Notes under the pieces: model-generated | Told to the model about the DNA's origin: nothing | The model's input: only the letters and a program-made list of their open reading frames with translations | The model's database searches: none | Source: Candidatus Zhuqueibacterota bacterium | Lineage (GTDB): Bacteria > Zhuqueibacterota > Zhuqueibacteria > Zhuqueibacterales > Zhuqueibacteraceae | Reading direction: 5' to 3' | Assembly (NCBI GenBank): GCA_022616415.1 | Contig: JAKEEU010000134.1 | Coordinates: forward strand, 1-64,000 | DNA: 64,000 nt | Translations under genes and position numbers: made by a program | Part shown: positions 16,187 through 24,167 of the stretch, in pieces | Numbering within the stretch: position 1 is the first letter of the stretch | How the letters are laid out: every line of letters begins with the position of its first letter

Positions 16187-18640
16187 TCAGAGCAAATACG
16201 GTGACAACTCATGCTCTTTCTCCTTCTCTCTGGCAATTTCGGTGATCGCCTTCAACAAGTTCCCGTTCTTTTTGTCCAGCATCTCTTCGAGCCAGTTGTT
16301 CTCCTGCCGGTTCGTCGTAAAGAGATAATGGTCGAAGATGCTCATATCGACCTTGAGCACGGTCATGCGGCCGTCACGGTCGAGGAAAAATTCTCCTCGT
16401 TGTAAGCTCGAAATGAGCGCAAGTTCCCGCTCACCGTAGCCGAAGGCGCGGCTGAGCGATTCCATCTGCTTCGGCTTATGCGCCAGGATGAAATGATTCA
16501 GCGCATTGTCTTTGATCGGCGTCGAGAAACTGACCTTCTCGATATCCTCGATCGACTGCGAGATCGCGAAGATGCCGGCGCCCATTTTGCGCGCGGTGCG
16601 AAAAAGCTCCACCACCAAATGGCCGATGGTGCTGTTATCGCCGAGCACCTTCCATAGCTCGTCGGCGAAAATCACTTTGTGGTGCGCGATATTGCGCTCC
16701 ATCAGCTCCCACAGCAGGCCGGTGATGATGATGGCGATAATGCCCTGCAAATCCGGATGCGATTCGAGTCCCTTCAGATCAAAGCAGACGAGATCGTCGC
16801 GGATGTCGATCATGTCGTTGGCGCACAGGAAGCGGCTGTACTCGCCGTGCGTGTACATGTACATCTTGCGCGCCAGCAGCTTCACGTCAACGTATCCCTC
16901 CGGGTCCACCTGTTGCGCAAAGAAATCCACGAAGGTTTTCAAATTGCGCCGCCCGCGATATTCCTCGACGTATTTCTCCAACGCTTTGCTGATGAACGCC
17001 TGCTCGACTTTGGAGATCGAAGTTTGCTCGCGCTCCAATATCAACTTCTCAATGAACGCGCGCAGAAAGAGCTGTTTCTTCGTATCGAAATTCTGGCCGA
17101 TGAGCGCGAACGGATTGAGCGGAATCGGCTCGTCGATATTCAGCTCGATGTAGCGGCCCTTGAGCAGGTTGATCATCTTTTTGTACGAGCCGCCGGTGTC
17201 GCCGACGCCGCCGACGTCGAGGCCGAAAACTTTCACGCCCTGTTCGAGCATCTGCAGGAGCAGCGCCTGCATCAAATAACTCTTGCCGGTGCCGGTCGGC
17301 CCGATGATGATGCTGTTCCACGAGTTCAGCTTCGGCTCGAAATAGTCGAAGAGAATCGGCTCGCTGTTGCGATTCTTCAGCACGATGCCGTTATGATAGC
17401 CGCGATTGAAGTTGGTGAGATTGACGAACTGCGCCGCGTTCGAGGTTTTCACCACGAGCCGGTGATAATTTTCCGTCGAATTGCCCGGCAGACAGCTTAC
17501 GAAGATCGGCAAAATGTCGAGCGTTTCCACCACCGCCTGCGCCTTGTCGATCGCGCTGAAGGCAAGCTGCGCGTGGTTGATTTTCTGATTCAGCCGTTCG
17601 ATGTCGGTGTCGTAGATCATCACATTCAGGCTGATGCTGGCGAGCTTTTTGTGTTTTTGGTAAATCTCGTCGAGCAATTCGTTCAGCTCGCGGTATTTCA
17701 CTTCGCTCTTGCGGCCTTCGCGGTTGCGCGAAAAATTCATCAGAAAGCGGGTAAAATTCAACTGCCGCGACAGCCGCGCCGTTTCCTTGTCCATATCCAT
17801 GTTCTGCGTCGAGAGCACGACGCGATGCGGAAACGGCAGGTTGTGCATGAGCGGAAAAATGTACGGCAGCGGAATGCCGTTGAAGCTCGAATGCGGCCGC
17901 GTCACCTCCGGCAACAGGCTGAGCGAGAGACACGCGACGTACTGATGGCCGATTTTCAAATAGCCTTTTTCAACTTGATAATCCTGGCCCGCCAGCTCGT
18001 TGTTGATCGCCTTGCCGGTCAGCTCGCCGCGAAAATCTTCGGCAGCGAGGTTGATCGCTTTGTAAAGCTGGTCCGCCAGCTCCGCGCTCTTTAACCGGCG
18101 CAAGAGAACGCCAGTGTTCTCAAGATTGGCTTTGAGCGTTTTGAGGTCGTTGTTCTTCTCCAACACCAAACGCTCGTGCTCTTCCTGCATGCGCTGCGTT
18201 GCCGTGTTGGTGGACATCAAAATGTTGTACGGCATGCGCAAAGCCTTGCCGGCGTCGAAATCCACGAACAGGTGCATCCGGCATGAGAGGTATTTGTAAA
18301 ATGAGTAATATTGATGCCGGCGAAACTTGAAGAAATCCAGCACGTGGTCGTCGGTGTAAACGAAATCGTTCTTATATGGAAAATAGTCGAAGCCGTAAGC
18401 GAACTGCAGATTCACGCCTTCGTGGACTTGATTCAACACGTTTTCCAGCCGCGTGCCGAGCGTGAGATAATCATCCGTGGACATGCCCATGTTGTCCAGC
18501 GCCTGAATTTCAAACCCGGCGACGAAGCTGCCGTTCTTCTTGATGACGAAGTCGTCGAGAATATCCAGATAAGGCAGATATTTTGCCAGCGCCGCACGAT
18601 CTTGATAAGCGGTGCGCTCGGTTAGTTTGGTGTAGGGCAT
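16187..18640 (-). CDS. VirB4/TraG-type secretion ATPase
   Basis: 817 residues from ATG 18640 (MPYTKLTERTAYQDR); a start at 18676 is possible. Walker A IIGPTGTGKSYLMQAL lies near residue 445 and Walker B HKVIFADELWKVLGD in the last third, followed by FRTARKMGAGIFAISQS, all typical of VirB4. The N-terminal half resembles the CagE/TrbE/VirB domain (NMDMDKETARLSRQLNFTRF). It powers pilus and channel assembly at the inner membrane. Located directly upstream of the VirB5-like gene. Confidence 0.93.
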   Translation of the reverse strand: MPYTKLTERTAYQDRAALAKYLPYLDILDDFVIKKNGSFVAGFEIQALDNMGMSTDDYLTLGTRLENVLNQVHEGVNLQFAYGFDYFPYKNDFVYTDDHVLDFFKFRRHQYYSFYKYLSCRMHLFVDFDAGKALRMPYNILMSTNTATQRMQEEHERLVLEKNNDLKTLKANLENTGVLLRRLKSAELADQLYKAINLAAEDFRGELTGKAINNELAGQDYQVEKGYLKIGHQYVACLSLSLLPEVTRPHSSFNGIPLPYIFPLMHNLPFPHRVVLSTQNMDMDKETARLSRQLNFTRFLMNFSRNREGRKSEVKYRELNELLDEIYQKHKKLASISLNVMIYDTDIERLNQKINHAQLAFSAIDKAQAVVETLDILPIFVSCLPGNSTENYHRLVVKTSNAAQFVNLTNFNRGYHNGIVLKNRNSEPILFDYFEPKLNSWNSIIIGPTGTGKSYLMQALLLQMLEQGVKVFGLDVGGVGDTGGSYKKMINLLKGRYIELNIDEPIPLNPFALIGQNFDTKKQLFLRAFIEKLILEREQTSISKVEQAFISKALEKYVEEYRGRRNLKTFVDFFAQQVDPEGYVDVKLLARKMYMYTHGEYSRFLCANDMIDIRDDLVCFDLKGLESHPDLQGIIAIIITGLLWELMERNIAHHKVIFADELWKVLGDNSTIGHLVVELFRTARKMGAGIFAISQSIEDIEKVSFSTPIKDNALNHFILAHKPKQMESLSRAFGYGERELALISSLQRGEFFLDRDGRMTVLKVDMSIFDHYLFTTNRQENNWLEEMLDKKNGNLLKAITEIAREKEKEHELSPYLL

Positions 18641-18676
18641 AAAAACTTTCAAATACAGAAAAATTAGATTAAACAA

Positions 18677-19702
18677 TCAAGACGCTTTATTCTGCAACAG
18701 ACTCTTGCTAAACTTTAACGTGGTTGAGCCGTTGATGTATTTGCGTATCCAATTCATGATATCATTGAAATCTTTTAATTGAATTTCTGTGTAGTGCTGC
18801 TTGGCAAAATTCCGCGCCTCACGTGTGAAACTGGATGTAGTCACCAACATAGCGACATTCGCCGAATTATGAAACTTGACTCCGTAAAGCTCACGTATCA
18901 ACCTGACCCCGACTTTATTTGACGATTTGTATTTTTTGCATTCGACTAGATAAATTTGCGAAGATTCGTTGTTCTGAGGTTCAAGTCTCGCAAAAATATC
19001 AAATCCACCATCCTTTGAAAATGGAGTAAGTGTCGTGCTGAAGCCTATTTCCTTTAGAATAGAAGCAATCAGAATCTCAAATCTTCGCGGGTTTAATTCA
19101 TAAAGCAAATTCGGGTCCTTTGCAATAGCATTGTGTAAAGCATCGCTAAAAAGATGTTTTATTTTCCAAATAAGCTTCTCGTCTGGCCACTTGGGCAATA
19201 AAATCGCATCTAACATTTCGCTTGGGATTGAATGCCCATAGTTTCCAATATCTCGCTCGTCAATAAAGTTTTTGCACGTATAACACGTATAACAATAAAG
19301 GCATCTATTGAATCCGGCTAAATGATTAGCAAGTTGTCCTTCGGTCAAAGATTCCAGATATTCAGGAGCATCATCAACTACTTCCATGCAATCACCACAA
19401 GCAAGACATATCAACTCAGAAGAACAAAGCAAGTCCGCAAGGGCGTGCTGATAGCGAGACCAATCAACTTGTTTTTTAGATCCAAATTGTAGGTCTCGTT
19501 CAATCAGTCCAACTGCTAAGAAGCAGTTATACAGATGGTCAAGTTTCTTTTCATAGGATTCCACGTCATTCAATGCATGCTTTGTTTCATCTTTTAGCTT
19601 GTCAAGGGTCGCAATTGCCCATTCGTGATGGGCTTTGATCGCTGATGTCATGCACTTGTCGATCCGCTGAATTAATCCTGCCATCATTGCCACCATTCTC
19701 AC
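18677..19702 (-). CDS. Mrr-like restriction endonuclease with cysteine-rich insert, inside the secretion operon
   Basis: 341 residues from GTG 19702 (ATG 19696 or 19687 also possible). The C-terminal third is an Mrr_cat-type PD-(D/E)XK domain: LNPRRFEILIASILKEIGF, then FSKDGGFDIFARL and IYLVECKKYKSSNKVG (D...ExK). The middle has nine cysteines in CLACGDC and CLYCYTCYTCKNF, probably zinc-binding. The N-terminus is helical. Mrr enzymes cut modified DNA. The gene is AT-richer than its neighbours and separates VirB3- and VirB4-like genes that are normally adjacent, which marks it as an insertion into the operon, perhaps for entry exclusion or defence (inference). Confidence 0.8.
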   Translation of the reverse strand: MRMVAMMAGLIQRIDKCMTSAIKAHHEWAIATLDKLKDETKHALNDVESYEKKLDHLYNCFLAVGLIERDLQFGSKKQVDWSRYQHALADLLCSSELICLACGDCMEVVDDAPEYLESLTEGQLANHLAGFNRCLYCYTCYTCKNFIDERDIGNYGHSIPSEMLDAILLPKWPDEKLIWKIKHLFSDALHNAIAKDPNLLYELNPRRFEILIASILKEIGFSTTLTPFSKDGGFDIFARLEPQNNESSQIYLVECKKYKSSNKVGVRLIRELYGVKFHNSANVAMLVTTSSFTREARNFAKQHYTEIQLKDFNDIMNWIRKYINGSTTLKFSKSLLQNKAS

Positions 19703-19798
19703 TTAAAAAAACGAGGCTTCGATCTCTGCTTGTCTCAGTTCATAAAGTTCGTTAGCAACCGCACGTACTTCTTCCCATGGCGTAATCCGGCGATCGTC
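19703..19798 (-). pseudogene. Possible remnant of a small gene
   Basis: One minus-strand frame reads RRITPWEEVRAVANELYELR followed by QAEIEASFF and a stop, immediately before the GTG of the Mrr-like gene. A stop at 19799-19801 interrupts it on the 5' side and the sequence upstream seems to continue in another frame. The composition is protein-like and suggests the decayed C-terminus of a small gene. Too short for certainty; it could mark an insertion boundary in the operon. Confidence 0.3.
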
Positions 19799-19852
19799 CT
19801 ATTTCCGCATCCACAATGAAAGCGCTGACTTCACCAATACTCAAAAGTCACG

Positions 19853-19875
19853 CCAGTCGGGCCGACTGGGTTACG
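19853..19875. repeat. Half copy of the GTAACCCAG palindrome
   Basis: CCAGTCGGGCCGACTGG followed by GTTACG matches the right half of the double hairpin at 34035-34135. It overlaps the stop codon of the VirB3-like gene. Confidence 0.75.
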
Positions 19876-20176
19876 ATTTCTTCCTCACCACATAATCCCG
19901 CTCGTCCAATTGATACGCCGACAGCCGCCGCGGCCAGATGAAGTTGAAGCAGACGTAAGAGACCAGGCCGTGCTCGAACGGCGAAACCCGATTCGCCAGG
20001 CGGAACAAGAAAAATAAAACAAGGTCGATGATCAGAATATAAAAGAAGCTCACATCCAGCCAGGTGAAAATCGGGAACAGCAGAATCGGCACGGCCACCA
20101 GCGCGAGCAACTCGAATAAGCCTACCCCGGCAATCTCGCCGCGGCTCTGCAAGTCACGATAGCATTTTTCTTCCAT
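19871..20176 (-). CDS. VirB3-like small membrane protein
   Basis: 101 residues with two adjacent hydrophobic segments (LFELLALVAVPILLFPIFTW and FYILIIDLVLFFLFRLA) and short hydrophilic ends, the VirB3/TraF plan. It follows the pilin-like gene and would normally precede virB4; here the Mrr-like gene lies between. Its stop codon falls within a half palindrome. VirB3 works with VirB4 in substructure assembly. Confidence 0.7.
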   Translation of the reverse strand: MEEKCYRDLQSRGEIAGVGLFELLALVAVPILLFPIFTWLDVSFFYILIIDLVLFFLFRLANRVSPFEHGLVSYVCFNFIWPRRLSAYQLDERDYVVRKKS

Positions 20177-20309
20177 GATTTTCGTAGTCCTGCCCCCTTG
20201 TCCCGATTTTCCTTATTTAACTCTTTATTGAAGATCGGGGCTTGTGGGGCATTTTTAGTAAACCAAATTTGATAACTCATAAAACCGCCCACGGGGGGCG
20301 GGGACTACG

Positions 20310-20555
20310 TTAAAACGACACGCCGCTCGCGCCCGGCACCAAATTGATAATTGCCGGCACGATGAACTTTGCGCCAAAGATAACGATGGCTGCAATGACG
20401 ATGCCGATGAGCTGCTTCTTGGCCTTCTCGTGCCGGCTACCGTCGGCGCTCGCCATGTTGAGTCCGGCAATGATCAACGCGATCACCAGAACCGGCGACG
20501 CGATGAAAACCACCGCATTGATCAAATTGGACAGGGCTTGGAAAATGGTTTGCAT
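20310..20555 (-). CDS. VirB2/TrbC-like pilin
   Basis: 81 residues. Good ribosome-binding site AAGGAGG before ATG 20555. Two hydrophobic helices (VVFIASPVLVIALIIAGLNM and IGIVIAAIVIFGAKFIVPA) are joined by a short charged loop (GSRHEKAKKQ), the VirB2/TrbC pilin plan. No long cleavable leader is obvious. First structural gene after the VirD4-like gene; the 130-base gap after it has no gene. Confidence 0.8.
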   Translation of the reverse strand: MQTIFQALSNLINAVVFIASPVLVIALIIAGLNMASADGSRHEKAKKQLIGIVIAAIVIFGAKFIVPAIINLVPGASGVSF

Positions 20556-20585
20556 AAATTCCTCCTTGAAATGGTGAATGGACCG

Positions 20586-22451
20586 TTACGAACGGCTGGA
20601 TTTGGCTTCCGCCTCCCGCCGCGCGTACGGCAGGTGCTTGTCAAATTTGAAATAGCCGGTTTTCAAGATTCCCAACACGCGCGGCTGGCGCACGAACGCG
20701 ACACAGCGGCCAACCTCGAGATGCTTGAGAAATTTCGGATCGATCACGATTTCCTTGCTCGGCGTTTTCGCTTCTTCATTTTTATCTTTTTTGCCGTTTT
20801 TGCCTTCGGGCTTGCTCTGCTCCTCGATTTTGCTGTCCGGGCCGATGCGGTTGATGATCGCCGCGATGCTCTCCGGGCTGCCGAGATGGAAACAGAACAT
20901 CACGTTGGTGTGATCGGCGAGCTGATCGACAAAGGCTTTGGTCAGGTGCAGCTCCGAATTTTCCATTTCCGCCAGCGATTGGTTGGTATAACAAACGCTG
21001 ACGCCGGTGTTCCGGCTCACGCGCAAAAGCTCGACAAATTGCGGATTGACGAATTTGACCACTTCGTCGATGACGAGCAAGCCCTCGCCGATTTTGGCGC
21101 CCGCGCTGTTGCTCTCGCGCTGCAAGCTGAGCTGATGAAACGTCGCCGTAATATCGCCGAGAATGAGCTGGCCGAGAAAACGCATCGCCGTATCGTCGGG
21201 CCCGATGGGCAAGGTGAAATAGCAATCTCTCCTGCCATTGTAAACGTTCAGAATGTCCAGCTCCGGCTCGTTGGTGTCGAGCAACCAGGCGTAATCCGAT
21301 TGCTCGATCTCCCGCAGCAGCTCGATGAAATACGCGGTTTCGGCTTGAAAAGCTTGATAGTTTTTCTGCAGCTCGGAGACGCCGTCGTAAGCATACTTGT
21401 CGTTGATCTTGCGAAGCTGGTTGTGGACGTGCGTCTTGTCGAGAAAATACTGCGCCAGCTCGTGCAGCGTCAACACCGCGCCGGTCTCCTTGATCGCGCG
21501 CAGAATCAAATTCAGATAATAATCCAGGCGCTCGCGCGTGTTGGTCGAAATCGGCGCCGCGCTCAGGCTGGCAAGAATTCTGTTTTTGATTTCCGTCATG
21601 GTGCCGCGGCGCAGCGGATTGTAGGTGGCGGAGCGCTCCGGCTCGGCCGGATTGAAATAAATGATCTCGTGTCCCTGCGCCAGCGAGCTGGCAATCGTGA
21701 AAAACTTGTCGATGTTCTGGCGCGAGGCCTTGCCGTCCACCACGATGGTGGGAACGTTGCGGCGCACCGCCTGAAACCACAGCGGCTGGATGATGCTCTC
21801 GGTTTTGCCGCTGCCCGGCGAGCCGATCACCTGAATGTGCCCTTGCAGCCATTTGGTTTTGGCGTAAAACGGCGCGCCGTTGCGGTTGATGTCGATGCCG
21901 AAAAAAATCTCGTCGTCTTTGGCTTTCTCGGCAAAGCGCACGATGTTGACGTCGCGCACCGCCTGGTCCCTGAGCTTAACCGCCTGCCGCAACGAACGGT
22001 TGGTGCTGACCCAACGCAAACCGACGTTGCAAACGAAGAGCACCGGCAGAAACAAAAGATAAACCGAGATCAGCAGCCACGGCCATCCCACCTCACCGCC
22101 TTGCTTGAAAACGAGCACGGTGTTGAGCGGCGTCAAGAGCGCGGTCAACGCCCTCGCCGCATCGTTATAGATCACGATCAGCAAATCGAGGCCGTGGCGC
22201 GCGGCCGAGAGCAAAGCGCCGTGTTGCAGATAAAACGCGTAACCGGTTTTGGCCAGATAAAAAAGGACGAGCGCCGGCAAGGCCCAAATGGCGAGCTGCG
22301 AAACGATTTTCTTGGACTTGCCGATCTCCAGGCGGTATTTCCGAAAAACCAGCGGCTGCACCAGATATTCAAACAGTTTCTCGGAAAGATACCACGGAAT
22401 CAAAAACGGCAAAGACGCCAGGCTCAAAAAGAATTCGATAAAAGTTTTCAA
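20586..22451 (-). CDS. VirD4/TraG-type coupling ATPase
   Basis: 621 residues from a TTG start at 22451 with AAGGA upstream. The N-terminus has membrane segments (IWALPALVLFYLAKTGYAFY; WLLISVYLLFLPVLFVCNVG). Walker A GSPGSGKT is near residue 210 and Walker B GLLVIDEVVKFVNP near 455; NPAEPERSATYNPL is also typical of TraD/TraG-like coupling proteins. The C-terminal tail is Lys/Glu-rich. It brings substrate to the channel, so its presence implies the system exports DNA or effector proteins. It is the first gene of the minus-strand operon; no relaxase gene is in the window. Confidence 0.9.
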   Translation of the reverse strand: MKTFIEFFLSLASLPFLIPWYLSEKLFEYLVQPLVFRKYRLEIGKSKKIVSQLAIWALPALVLFYLAKTGYAFYLQHGALLSAARHGLDLLIVIYNDAARALTALLTPLNTVLVFKQGGEVGWPWLLISVYLLFLPVLFVCNVGLRWVSTNRSLRQAVKLRDQAVRDVNIVRFAEKAKDDEIFFGIDINRNGAPFYAKTKWLQGHIQVIGSPGSGKTESIIQPLWFQAVRRNVPTIVVDGKASRQNIDKFFTIASSLAQGHEIIYFNPAEPERSATYNPLRRGTMTEIKNRILASLSAAPISTNTRERLDYYLNLILRAIKETGAVLTLHELAQYFLDKTHVHNQLRKINDKYAYDGVSELQKNYQAFQAETAYFIELLREIEQSDYAWLLDTNEPELDILNVYNGRRDCYFTLPIGPDDTAMRFLGQLILGDITATFHQLSLQRESNSAGAKIGEGLLVIDEVVKFVNPQFVELLRVSRNTGVSVCYTNQSLAEMENSELHLTKAFVDQLADHTNVMFCFHLGSPESIAAIINRIGPDSKIEEQSKPEGKNGKKDKNEEAKTPSKEIVIDPKFLKHLEVGRCVAFVRQPRVLGILKTGYFKFDKHLPYARREAEAKSSRS

Positions 22452-23076
22452 GCGCCGTCCTTAATAAAAATAAAAACCCTGTCGTCCGCGCGCAATCGCC
22501 GGACTGCCTCACCGCTGCACCGAAAGCTGTTGACCGAGGTGAATAAGCGAGTGGCATAAAAAAAGAGCACCTTACTGACGTAACCTTCCTGATTGCTTGC
22601 TCAAACCAGCATCTGGAACGAAACCGCGCTCCCGGATGGCGAAGAAGAAACCAAACCTTGAGCCGCTACTGCCACAGCCCGCTGATTTCCGGAGAGTGAA
22701 GGAGGTTGACTTTTTGTTCTGCGGCGGCTCTCTTAAAAGATTGCCATCATACGACAAAAAGATTTGGGAAGGAGAGCTGAGATCTCCTCGTGCTCTTTCG
22801 CGCTGAAGTCTTCTCTCGATGGGTGATCCAGAACTACCCCGTGCTGTTGGAGAGAGAAGATTCAAGAGTAGAGAAATATACGAACCTTCTGGAAAATAGT
22901 CAATACTAATTTGTAGCGAAAATGTGACGCCGGCACGAATTCTTCAGCGCGAAAAGCAAGCCAAACAAAAAATTACAGCATTGTAATAAGGCTTCCCCGT
23001 CGCCAAAGCGGAATATTTGCTCGTGGCGTTTCGTTTCATTTTAATGCACCGCAGCAAAATGCCGGAAGTTATATTT
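22452..23076. other. Intergenic region without a supported gene
   Basis: This 625-base gap lies between the start of the secretion operon and the end of the response-regulator gene, both on the minus strand. Short frames (69 aa plus, 97 aa minus) overlap each other, have no ribosome-binding site and no protein-like motif. The promoter of the operon should lie here, but no convincing -35/-10 pair stands out. Confidence 0.5.
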
Positions 23077-23844
23077 TTAAATTCTTTTTTCACGAAGGCT
23101 TTGCTCATCAATGCTCTTTGTCTGGCGTTGAATGGTCGATCTTGTCGATCCCATGATGGCGGCGAGTATTCGATCGGGGTTTTCGCCGTACCGCATTTGC
23201 GCCGCAGCCAGGTCCTCGGGCAGATTTTCGATTTTGGACAGATCGACTTTTTTCAGCAGCCACAGCGTGATCTTCTGCAGCTCCACCAGAAAATCGCCGA
23301 GATTTTTTTCAAAGATAAAGTGTGATCCCTTGAATTCGATTTTTCCTTTTTTATTGATGCAGACGATCAACGAAGGAAAATGTCTGGAAACGACCGCCAA
23401 TTCCACCTCTTCGTTTTTGCCGTCGAGCGCCCAGACGTATTTGAATTTCTTGAAAACTTCGTAATCATTGGTTTCGAGAAAGCTGGTGACAATATCCACA
23501 ATCGAGGCATTCGTAATCTGGCTTTTCTTGTGCAGCATGACGTCGTAGACGAGTATTTTGTCCTCCTTGACTCTTTCCCACGCCGGGCCTTCCTGGCCGG
23601 TGAGAACGATAATAGGAAGCGCGGGCATTCTCTCGCGCACTTCGGTGGTAAAATCCGAAACCGATTCGTGGCCCAACATATAGTCGACGATCAGCAACCT
23701 GATGCCATCGTCGTCTTCAAACTTTTTTCGGGCCTCGTCGACGAAGCCGACGGTGATGCACTCGACGCCGACATTGGCGAGCAAGTTTTTGTACATGATG
23801 CGTGAAGGCGCGTGATCATCGACGTACAATACTTTGCCCTTCAT
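23077..23844 (-). CDS. Response regulator with unusual C-terminal output domain
   Basis: 255 residues; GGAGG precedes ATG 23844. The receiver domain (1-120) has the acidic pair D9-D10 (LYVDDH), phospho-acceptor D54 (LIVDYML), T82 (IIVLTG) and K106/K107 (LHKK). The rest is not a standard output domain: a region of about 80 residues with SLIVCINKKGKIEFKG, then a C-terminal segment (PDRILAAIMGSTRSTIQRQT) that looks like a helix-turn-helix. No histidine kinase is adjacent. Target unknown. Confidence 0.8.
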   Translation of the reverse strand: MKGKVLYVDDHAPSRIMYKNLLANVGVECITVGFVDEARKKFEDDDGIRLLIVDYMLGHESVSDFTTEVRERMPALPIIVLTGQEGPAWERVKEDKILVYDVMLHKKSQITNASIVDIVTSFLETNDYEVFKKFKYVWALDGKNEEVELAVVSRHFPSLIVCINKKGKIEFKGSHFIFEKNLGDFLVELQKITLWLLKKVDLSKIENLPEDLAAAQMRYGENPDRILAAIMGSTRSTIQRQTKSIDEQSLREKRI

Positions 23845-24167
23845 TACAATGCGCCTCCGCGTTTAGGTTGACAACATCAATTTTTTCTTGGGTTATGCTG
23901 CGAGCTTTTAATAAAAGGCACTTTTCCGCCGAAGATCACCCTACGGGCGTAGCCGAAGTTACCGAGAATCGCCGAAAAAGAGCGCGTAGTAATTCGGCGG
24001 CGTTCGGAGGGAGATATTTTTGCCGATGATTGACTTTGCTCATTATTGGGCAATGCGAATTTTGTGCCGCAAAAATAATGGCTTTCCGAGCTTACTTGAT
24101 TCTGCGATAAGGCAAAATTTTACAAGACAATAACCAAAATGTAATTCATTTTGAAGTAATAACAAAT
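23845..24167. other. Intergenic region with half of a dispersed repeat
   Basis: Divergent gap of 323 bases between the response-regulator and oxidoreductase genes. Positions 23927-23977 (CACCCTACGGGCGTAGCCGA, later ATCGCCGAAAAA) match the right half of the palindrome at 60470-60571. The remainder is AT-rich and probably holds both promoters; none is clear. Confidence 0.6.

Noticed and set aside
16679..18094. 471-codon plus-strand frame opposite virB4
   Set aside because: Compositional shadow; the minus strand encodes the ATPase with Walker motifs.
20430..22559. 709-codon plus-strand frame opposite the coupling ATPase
   Set aside because: Shadow frame; the opposite strand carries Walker A and B motifs.
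22572..22865. Overlapping small frames on both strands
   Set aside because: No ribosome-binding site, no motif, and mutual overlap; left as intergenic.
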